From positions 216,651 through 280,650 of the forward strand of contig JACKNJ010000005.1 of NCBI GenBank assembly GCA_024234895.1: a stretch of DNA of 64,000 nt. Direction: 5' to 3'. Shown here in pieces: positions 55,879 through 64,000 of this stretch (position 1 is the first letter of the stretch; every line of letters starts with the position of its first letter). Below the pieces are notes generated by a model. It was given only the letters and a program-made list of their open reading frames with translations. It was not told the origin of the DNA and made no database searches. This DNA comes from Gammaproteobacteria bacterium (GTDB lineage Bacteria; Pseudomonadota; Gammaproteobacteria; JACKNK01). Made by a program: the position numbers and the translations under genes.

Positions 55879-56964
55879 TCAGTCCCCGATCGGTTCGGCG
55901 ATGATGCCGCCGCCAAGGCATTGATCGCCCTGATAGAACACGACGGACTGGCCGGGCGTGATCGCCCAGTGGGGGCGATCGAACATCACCGTCGCGATGC
56001 CATCTTCGATGGCGGTGATTTCACAGGCTTCATCCTGCTGGCGGTAGCGGGTTCTGGCCGTGCAGCGTAACGGCAGCGCGGGGGCGGCGCCGGCAACCCA
56101 ATGCAACTGGCCGGCGCGCAATCCGGGGTGGAACAGGGCGGGGTGATCGTGGCCCTGACCGGCGACCAGGATGTTGTTGCCGAGGTCTTTGGCGAGCACG
56201 AACCAGGGGGCATCCGGATAGCCCTTCACGCCGCCGATACCGAGGCCCTGGCGCTGGCCGATGGTGTAGTACATCAGGCCGCCGTGCTGGCCGATGAGCT
56301 GGCCTTCCAGGGTGCGGATCTCGCCGGGCCGGGCGGGCAGGAAGCGGGCGAGGAAATCGCGGAACTTGCGCTCGCCGATGAAGCAGATGCCGGTGCTGTC
56401 CTTCTTCTCGTGGGTGACGAGTCCGGCCTTGCGGGCGAGCTCGCGGACCTTCGCTTTCGGCAGGTCGCCGACGGGGAACAGGGTCGGGCCGAGCTGGTGC
56501 TGGCCCAGGGCGTGCAGGAAATAGGTCTGATCCTTGTCGGGATCGAGCCCGCGCAACAGGCGCCGTGCGCCGGGTTCGCCATCGACGCGGGCGTAGTGGC
56601 CGGTGGCGATGGCGTCGGCGCCCAGCGTCAGAGCGTGCTCCAGGAAGGCCTTGAACTTGATCTCCTTGTTGCACATCACGTCCGGGTTCGGGGTGCGACC
56701 GGCGCGGTATTCGGCGAGGAAGTATTCGAACACCCGATCCCAGTACTCGGCCGAGAAATTGACCGTGTGCAGCGGGATGCCGAGCGTATCGCTGACTGCC
56801 TGGGCGTCGGCCAGGTCCTCGGCCGCCGAGCAGTAATCCTCGGTGTCGTCTTCCTCCCAGTTCTTCATGAACAGGCCTTCGACGTCGTGCCCGGCTTCGA
56901 GCAGACGCAGCGCGGCGACCGAAGAATCGACGCCGCCGGAGAGACCGACGATGACTTTGCTCAT
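55879..56964 (-). CDS. mnmA: tRNA-specific 2-thiouridylase MnmA
   Basis: A 361-residue PP-loop enzyme with GLSGGVDSSVAALRLLEAG at the N-terminus and the two catalytic cysteines in NPDVMCNKEIKF (near 103) and STGICFIGERKF (near 199). It inserts sulfur at U34 of Lys, Glu and Gln tRNAs. hflD, its usual partner in enteric bacteria, is close by but separated by acnA. Confidence 0.96.
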   Translation of the reverse strand: MSKVIVGLSGGVDSSVAALRLLEAGHDVEGLFMKNWEEDDTEDYCSAAEDLADAQAVSDTLGIPLHTVNFSAEYWDRVFEYFLAEYRAGRTPNPDVMCNKEIKFKAFLEHALTLGADAIATGHYARVDGEPGARRLLRGLDPDKDQTYFLHALGQHQLGPTLFPVGDLPKAKVRELARKAGLVTHEKKDSTGICFIGERKFRDFLARFLPARPGEIRTLEGQLIGQHGGLMYYTIGQRQGLGIGGVKGYPDAPWFVLAKDLGNNILVAGQGHDHPALFHPGLRAGQLHWVAGAAPALPLRCTARTRYRQQDEACEITAIEDGIATVMFDRPHWAITPGQSVVFYQGDQCLGGGIIAEPIGD

Positions 56965-56996
56965 GCGTAAATGCTGGAGTTGGATCGGAGTCCCAT

Positions 56997-57069
56997 TGTA
57001 GGCGCGGCTTCAGTCGCGATGCTGTTCGTGCGCCTGCGGCGCATCGTGGCGGGACGCCGCTCCCACAGG
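56997..57069. repeat. Intergenic palindromic repeat (REP-type)
   Basis: GTAGGCGCGGCTTCAGTCGC and GGCGGGACGCCGCTCCCAC flank a GCGCCTGCGGCGC hairpin. The overall pattern is a common high-GC gammaproteobacterial extragenic repeat and has no reading frame. Confidence 0.5.
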
Positions 57070-57090
57070 AAAGGCCGGGCGCTAAACGTG

Positions 57091-57124
57091 AAAACGGCAG
57101 CCCCGTTACCGAGGCTGCCGTTTT
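57091..57124. terminator. Terminator downstream of acnA
   Basis: AAAACGGCAGCC and GGCTGCCGTTTT form a perfect 12-bp stem with a ten-base loop. It is 85 bases past the acnA stop on the minus strand and effective on both strands. Confidence 0.8.
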
Positions 57125-57146
57125 CGAGCTGGGCACAAAAACAATA

Positions 57147-57190
57147 ATCTCTGAGCCCTCTGCGTTCTCCGCGTCTCTGCGTTGAACGCG
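57147..57190. repeat. CTCTGCG-type short repeat
   Basis: The phrase CCTCTGCGTTCTCCGCGTCT followed by CTGCGTTGAACGCGG contains near-tandem CTCTGCG/TCTCCGCG words and a small CGTTGAACG dyad. Related strings are widely dispersed between genes in proteobacteria. Confidence 0.4.
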
Positions 57191-57208
57191 GTTACGACGG
57201 TCGGGTAA

Positions 57209-59875
<2,667 letters not shown>

Positions 59876-60017
59876 GGAATCGGTTACTCCGGGGAAGATT
59901 CTCGGGAAGCGAGGTCCGGCCAGGGCCGGGTCGAGCACGCATCGCGCGGGAAGGCCGACGGATTATCCCGAAATCAGCCGGATATCGATAGCCGAAGCGG
60001 GCCGGGCAGGGAGGCGG

Positions 60018-60653
60018 TCAGGCGACGTCGAGCAGGGCCGTGGCGGTGTTGACGATCTGGCGACGTTCGAGCAGCAACTTCCAGCGGCTGCCACCGCATT
60101 GCCGCCACAACACTGCGGAACGGATCGCCGCCAGCAGCAGGGCACGGATCGAGTTCTTGTTGTGAGGCTGTTCCAGATGCATCGGTTCGCCGAACACGTT
60201 GATGCGGGGCGTGAGCGTGCTGACCGTGTTCACGTACAGGTCGGCGAGACGCGCCAGCACGTTCTCGTGGGTGGCGCCGAAATAGCGGACCTGGTCCTCG
60301 CTGTTGGCGATGCCAGCGCCGATTTTGTTGAGGATCGCCGGCTTGCCACGCAGCTTGCCTTCCAGCTGCAACACCGTCATGGCGTAGGCGGTGAGTTGGC
60401 GATGGCCACCTGCCGACAGGGATTCCGACAGCAACTGCAAGCCACGGGCAAGCGCACGGTGAGCCGGCATGTCCGTGCCTGCGTAAATGGCCAGCACGCT
60501 GTCCGCGTCCTGCCGGAACACGCTGGCGATCAGGGTTTCCTGTTCCGCTGCCGGTGCGTCGCCGTGGCGGGCGATATCGTCCACCAGGGCCACGGATTGA
60601 TAGATGCCCGCGAGGGCAAGGGTTCGATGTTCGACGGTGCGCAGGTCGCTCAT
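60018..60653 (-). CDS. hflD: Lysogenization regulator HflD
   Basis: A 211-residue all-helical membrane-peripheral protein with the family sequences TLALAGIYQSVALVDDIA, the central MTVLQLEGKL and the C-terminal IRALLLAAIRSAVLWRQ. In E. coli it affects lambda CII and lies after mnmA. ATG 60653 is used. Here acnA separates it from mnmA. Confidence 0.93.
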   Translation of the reverse strand: MSDLRTVEHRTLALAGIYQSVALVDDIARHGDAPAAEQETLIASVFRQDADSVLAIYAGTDMPAHRALARGLQLLSESLSAGGHRQLTAYAMTVLQLEGKLRGKPAILNKIGAGIANSEDQVRYFGATHENVLARLADLYVNTVSTLTPRINVFGEPMHLEQPHNKNSIRALLLAAIRSAVLWRQCGGSRWKLLLERRQIVNTATALLDVA

Positions 60654-61168
60654 GGTGCGGTAAATCCGGTGGGTGGGGCGTGGCCATTCACTGTGGCCGT
60701 GCCAGCGTAACCCGTTCCGGGTCCGACAGGCGCGTCGCTGCGGGCCGCACGCGCAGGCGCACCTCATGGATGTTTTGCCGGTTTGCAGGGGTTTGCGCTG
60801 ATGAAAAGTAAATCAAGCAGGTTAAATAATAAAACTCTTATATAAATGATTAGCGAACAACAAGCAGCAATTGATTTCGTAAGAGTCCAACAATTGGCAC
60901 GGGAATAGCTGTTCCATGCTTTGAATTCATGTGAGCACCTTGAAAATCAATGGAAATTGGTCTTCTCTGATTGCGGATTGCATCCCGTCCTATTGCAATC
61001 TGAGGTGCTCCATATTTCGCTTTGCTTATCTTCGTGTTCATCGTTGATTTCGGCGATAAGCATTCTTTAGCATCCACCCAAGTGAACCACGCAAGAAGCT
61101 GTCGTCAGAAGCAGTTCGGGCGAGCATTCACGGCTATACCAACGACCAACAAAGGTAGGTAAACAACA
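60654..61168. other. Intergenic region upstream of soxX, with an AT-rich core
   Basis: These 515 bases contain no supported gene. Bases 60790-61080 are markedly AT-rich compared with the rest of the window (for example AAATAATAAAACTCTTATAT). A 75-codon minus-strand frame lies inside but has no ribosome site or recognisable feature. The segment must carry the sox promoter; a precise box could not be assigned. Confidence 0.6.
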
Positions 61169-61543
61169 ATGAAGACGTTCAAGCACGCAATCGCCACGGC
61201 GGTTTCGGTTGCCGCGCTTCTGGGGAGTCTGGGTCTGGCGCCGATGAGCGCCAGTGCCGCGGAAGGTGCCTCCTCCGTGGACAAGGGCAAAGAAGTCGCG
61301 TTCGACCGCAGACTGGGCAACTGCCTGGGCTGCCACGCCATCGCCGGTGGCGATCTGCCCGGCAACATCGGGCCTCCGCTGATCGCCATGAAGGCACGTT
61401 ACCCGGAACGCCAGGCGCTCTACGACCAGATCTGGGACGCCACCAAGCGCAACCCGCATTCGCTGATGCCGCCTTTCGGCCGCCACAAGGCGCTCACCGA
61501 CCAGCAGATCTCGGACATCACCGATTTCATCTGGACCCTGTAA
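61169..61543 (+). CDS. soxX: Sulfur oxidation c-type cytochrome SoxX
   Basis: A 124-residue periplasmic monohaem cytochrome with a signal peptide (ending PMSASAAEG), haem motif CLGCH near residue 52 and a Met ligand in SLMPPFGRHKAL. With SoxA it joins thiosulfate to the carrier SoxYZ. It is the first of three sox genes, and 37 bases separate its stop from the soxA start. Confidence 0.95.
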   Translation: MKTFKHAIATAVSVAALLGSLGLAPMSASAAEGASSVDKGKEVAFDRRLGNCLGCHAIAGGDLPGNIGPPLIAMKARYPERQALYDQIWDATKRNPHSLMPPFGRHKALTDQQISDITDFIWTL

Positions 61544-61580
61544 CGCGGCGATCGCGACCTAATCCCCAAGAGGTATGAAA

Positions 61581-62423
61581 ATGAAAACCAAGCGGATTTT
61601 GACCGCTGCCGCGGTCGTCGGCGCGCTCCTCAGCGCTCCGGTCATGGCGGGCAGTGTCGACCCGGCTGCCGATCTGAAGGCGGTGCACGACTACTTCGCG
61701 AAGAAGTTCCCGGAGACCCCGTTCAACGATTTCATCAACGGCGTCTATTCCATCGACCCGACCTCCCGCGCCCAGTGGGAAGCCATCGAGGAATTCCCCC
61801 CCTACGAGCCGAACATCGACAAGGGCAATGAGCTGTTCCACAAGGCGTTCGCCAACGGCAAGTCAATGGCTGACTGCTTCCCCGGCTACGCGGACGGCAT
61901 TCGTCAGAACTACCCGCACTTCGACGCCGCGACCAAGCAGGTCGTGACCCTGGAACTGGCGATCAATCAGTGCCTCGAAGCCAACGGCGAAAAGCCGCTG
62001 GCATACAAGAAGGGCCCGATCGCCGATGTCTCCGCCTACCTGGCGTTTCAGTCGCGCGGCAAGGTCTTCGACGTCAAGGTCGAGGGTGCCGATGCTCTGG
62101 CCTGGTACAAGCGTGGCCGTGATCACTTCCTGGCCAAGCGTGGTCAGTTGAACCTGGCCTGTGCCGATTGTCATATCTACAGCTCGGGCACCTACGTTCG
62201 CGCCGATCTGCTGTCGCCGGCGATGGGCCACGTGACGCACTTCCCGGTTTATCGCTCCGCCTGGGGCGAGATCGGCACGCTGCATCGTCGCTACGGCGGC
62301 TGCAACGAGCAGGTCCGCGCCAAGTCGTTCAAGGCGCAGAGCGAGGAATACCGCGCCCTGGAGTTCTTCCACACCTACCTGAGCAACGGCCTTGAAGTTA
62401 ACGGCCCGGGCTCTCGTAAGTAA
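61581..62423 (+). CDS. soxA: Sulfur oxidation c-type cytochrome SoxA (monohaem type)
   Basis: A 280-residue protein with a signal peptide ending PVMAG. It keeps only one CXXCH haem motif (CADCH near residue 193) and the active-site cysteine in RRYGGCNEQVRAK. The N-terminal haem site of dihaem SoxA proteins is replaced by MADCFPGYADG, so it is the monohaem kind found in green and purple sulfur bacteria. ATG 61581 is preferred to ATG 61575 because AGG is spaced seven bases from it. Confidence 0.93.
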   Translation: MKTKRILTAAAVVGALLSAPVMAGSVDPAADLKAVHDYFAKKFPETPFNDFINGVYSIDPTSRAQWEAIEEFPPYEPNIDKGNELFHKAFANGKSMADCFPGYADGIRQNYPHFDAATKQVVTLELAINQCLEANGEKPLAYKKGPIADVSAYLAFQSRGKVFDVKVEGADALAWYKRGRDHFLAKRGQLNLACADCHIYSSGTYVRADLLSPAMGHVTHFPVYRSAWGEIGTLHRRYGGCNEQVRAKSFKAQSEEYRALEFFHTYLSNGLEVNGPGSRK

Positions 62424-62446
62424 GCGGACAACATAGAGGAAAAACC

Positions 62447-62788
62447 ATGAAACAGCGTTCCCTCATGCAGGTTGTCCTGCTCGGCGGTGCCCTATCCCTG
62501 GCTGCCCTGAGCGGTGTCAGCTGTGCTTCCAATGACGCCAAGCCCGCCGCTGGCGCGGGTAATGCGGCATACGACGCGGCCGTCGCCGCGGCGAGTGCCG
62601 AAATCAAGAAGGCGGGTGCCACCGGCTTCGAATGGCGTGACACCGGCAAGTTCATGAAAGATGCCGAAGAAGCTGTCAAGGCCGGTGACATGGACAAGGC
62701 CATGAAGCTGGTCGCCAAGGCTGAATCCCAGGCCAAGCTGGCTCAGCAGCAGGCCGTGGATCAGGCCAACCCGGATTTCCACTTCTAA
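62447..62788 (+). CDS. soxK: SoxAX-binding protein SoxK
   Basis: A 113-residue small protein with a signal peptide ending near SGVSCAS, then a helical domain with AYDAAVAAASAEIKKAG and GDMDKAMKLVAKAESQAKLA. This is the SoxK/SAXB family, which binds SoxAX and boosts activity. A GAGGAAA ribosome site precedes the ATG. It ends the cassette and is followed by a rho-independent terminator. soxB, soxYZ, soxCD and soxL are not here. Confidence 0.88.
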   Translation: MKQRSLMQVVLLGGALSLAALSGVSCASNDAKPAAGAGNAAYDAAVAAASAEIKKAGATGFEWRDTGKFMKDAEEAVKAGDMDKAMKLVAKAESQAKLAQQQAVDQANPDFHF

Positions 62789-62829
62789 GTGGATCTGGAC
62801 CCTGTTGCCGGGTGACTCATCCGGCGAAC

Positions 62830-62862
62830 AAAAAACCCCCGTGCCTTGGCCGGGGGTTTTTT
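62830..62862 (+). terminator. Rho-independent terminator of soxXAK
   Basis: AAAAAACCCCCG pairs with CGGGGGTTTTTT over a nine-base loop, 41 bases past the soxK stop. It is a textbook terminator on both strands. Confidence 0.92.
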
Positions 62863-63062
62863 GTTTGACTCAGGTCATGGAGTCGAGGAGGTCGGGTGGG
62901 GATGATTCCAACCCGTGGGCGGTCTGCAGTGACTGCCCTTTTCAGCCACCCAGGGATTCGGGCGGCGGTCTAACGGTTTCCGGAAGAAGTGTGCCGTTCG
63001 ACCTGTTTTCTTCTCAACTCCGCTGGTCTTCCGGCGCCCTGCACAGGGCGCCGTTTTTTTTT
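62863..63062 (+). ncRNA. Candidate small RNA with its own terminator
   Basis: There is no ORF between the sox terminator and a second strong terminator. The latter is a perfect nine-bp stem CGGCGCCCT/AGGGCGCCG (63032-63053) followed by nine T residues, oriented on the plus strand only. Between them are several predicted hairpins (CGGGT/ACCCG near 62895, GGGC/GCCC near 62917). A TTGACT occurs at its left edge. A separate terminator with no gene ahead suggests a structured RNA; 6S, SRP and RNase P signatures were looked for and not seen. Confidence 0.35.
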
Positions 63063-63068
63063 GGGGTG

Positions 63069-63404
63069 TCAGTCGTCCGTCTTTGGTTTGCGACCAATGC
63101 TGGTCAGCGGGACGATCTTGGAGCTGGGTTTGATGGCGTCGCGATAGACCGGGCGCATGTTCAGGTCGAGGCCGAGTTCCTCGGCGATCTCGCGCTCACG
63201 CGCCGCGATCAGAGCCAGACACTGGCGGATATCCTCGATGCAGCCGCCGCTGAGGGGGTGGTGCATGCCGGGTTGCGGGGTGGTCTCGCGGATGATCACG
63301 CCCAGCGTCTTGCGCATCGCGCGCATGACTTTCTGTTCCTTGCTGAGCTTGGCGGTGTCGGCCTCGGAGAGCGTGGCATCGTTCGAATTGGTGTCGTCGG
63401 TCAT
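63069..63404 (-). CDS. Conserved-looking protein of unknown function
   Basis: A 111-residue soluble charged protein (AKLSKEQKVMRAMRKTLGVII, PQPGMHHPLSGGCIEDIRQ, LALIAAREREIAEELGLDL). Helical, with no signal peptide, catalytic motif or recognised domain. It lies just past the candidate RNA, convergent with it, and upstream of nothing on the same strand apart from the UbiA-family gene. Confidence 0.6.
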   Translation of the reverse strand: MTDDTNSNDATLSEADTAKLSKEQKVMRAMRKTLGVIIRETTPQPGMHHPLSGGCIEDIRQCLALIAAREREIAEELGLDLNMRPVYRDAIKPSSKIVPLTSIGRKPKTDD

Positions 63405-63565
63405 GGCTGCGATCCGGATTTAAGTAGCGCGCGATTATCTCACGCTCCCATTTTCAAAGCCCGCCGGACCGCTGGGGATTGCGCCGCAGCCAGCGGGAGC
63501 GCATCCATGGATGACCGCGCCGGCGCAGGCATGCCACGCGACATGAGCGCGACGCGCACCCACGG

Positions 63566-64000
63566 CTAGATCAACAGCGAGATCAGCAGGACGATCGCAA
63601 ACAGGGCCGAGGTGGAAATCATTATGCGTTTGGGGTTCACGCCGGGGCAGCCGATCGACATGATCGATAGCAGGCCGAAAATGGTGAACGACAGGGTCAC
63701 CAACGCCGGTACCTGGTGACGGGTCATCGCCACGACGACTGCCGCCAGGGCCAGGATGTGCAGACGTCTGGCCCAGAGACGGGCGACATCCGCACCATGT
63801 CGGACCGCGAATGACTGCTTGCCGGCGGCGCGATCTGTCTCGATCTGCGGAGGCTGGTGGGAGAGCAGCAGGGCGCCGGCAAGCGCGCCGAAGGCCACCG
63901 AGCCGGCGATGACGGTGGTCGCCACGAGCGGCAGGCCGGCGCTGAACCAGAGGCCCGCGAACACGCCGCCGTAGCAGAGTCCGGTGACCCATTCAGCCCA
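63566..64000 (-). CDS. UbiA-family prenyltransferase, C-terminal part (5' end outside window)
   Basis: The minus-strand frame enters at base 64000 with no start and runs 144 codons. It shows four hydrophobic helices and the second Asp-rich prenyltransferase motif in ETDRAAGKQSFAVRHGAD. That motif resembles UbiA/MenA-like aromatic prenyltransferases acting in quinone synthesis. Which one (ubiquinone, menaquinone or other) cannot be told from this end. The first Asp-rich motif would be outside the window. Confidence 0.8.
   Translation of the reverse strand, partial: WAEWVTGLCYGGVFAGLWFSAGLPLVATTVIAGSVAFGALAGALLLSHQPPQIETDRAAGKQSFAVRHGADVARLWARRLHILALAAVVVAMTRHQVPALVTLSFTIFGLLSIMSIGCPGVNPKRIMISTSALFAIVLLISLLI

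Noticed and set aside
60850..61077. 75-codon minus-strand frame in the AT-rich region before soxX
   Set aside because: No ribosome site, signal, domain or conserved-looking motif; the base composition of the region easily gives such frames by chance.
62863..63062. 6S, SRP or RNase P RNA
   Set aside because: Signature sequences of these RNAs were looked for and not found; only an unassigned structured RNA is proposed.

Overview
This window is a GC-rich chromosomal stretch from a gammaproteobacterium that oxidises reduced sulfur compounds. It most resembles the Chromatiales or a related sulfur-storing lineage. The evidence is a flavocytochrome c sulfide dehydrogenase pair (fccAB, about 44.3-45.9 kb), a neighbouring gene resembling the CV3 type of sulfur globule protein (46.1-46.4 kb), a soxXAK thiosulfate-oxidation cassette (61.2-62.8 kb) and a CbbY-type phosphatase that is usually linked to the Calvin cycle. 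No photosynthesis gene, rRNA, tRNA, CRISPR array or intact insertion sequence was recognised, so the genus is left open.

Layout. 0-3.2 kb: the end of a minor type IV pilin operon, closed by a PPM-type phosphatase gene. 3.2-7.8 kb (minus strand): a CbrX/CbrA/CbrB-like sensor set with a transporter-kinase fusion and a sigma54-type activator. 8.3-20.1 kb: suhB, then trmJ-cysE-iscA and the familiar block ndk-rlmN-pilF-rodZ-hisS-yfgM-bamB-der-nudF, with many start/stop overlaps. 20.2-24.2 kb: decayed receiver-domain fragments and a large hybrid histidine kinase. 24.5-31 kb: dcd, sucC-[toxin-antitoxin pair]-sucD, nadE, an unknown gene and folD. 31.2-35.5 kb: the ribosomal operon rpsP-rimM-trmD-rplS, a helical-repeat envelope protein and ogt. 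35.5-44 kb: an LbtU-like porin, htpG, a small cysteine-rich peptide gene, dksA, cbbY, an aminotransferase, nadA and a membrane protein. 44.3-46.5 kb: fccAB convergent with the sulfur-globule gene. 46.5-51.1 kb (minus): a locus with a PhnD-like binding protein, a GGDEF/EAL protein, a porin-like remnant and a PstS-like protein. 51.3-55.2 kb: yejFE without yejAB, a small soluble protein, and a divergent cytochrome b561. 55.2-60.7 kb (minus): two tiny conserved proteins, mnmA, acnA, hflD. 61.2-64 kb: soxXAK, a candidate non-coding RNA, an unknown protein and the end of a UbiA-family prenyltransferase.

How the genes fit together. FccAB would take electrons from sulfide and release sulfur that can be stored in globules coated by the Sgp-like protein. 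SoxXAK would attach thiosulfate to a carrier, but soxB, soxYZ and soxCD are not in the window. The remainder is mostly housekeeping: translation, tRNA and rRNA modification, NAD synthesis, TCA cycle and envelope assembly. Signalling genes (CbrAB-like, hybrid kinase, GGDEF/EAL, PPM phosphatase) are interspersed. The most unusual items are the toxin-antitoxin pair between sucC and sucD, the cysteine-rich peptide after htpG, the phosphate-binding-protein/c-di-GMP locus with a broken porin, the inverted receiver-domain remnants, and a perfect 54-bp palindrome that has a half copy 21 kb away.
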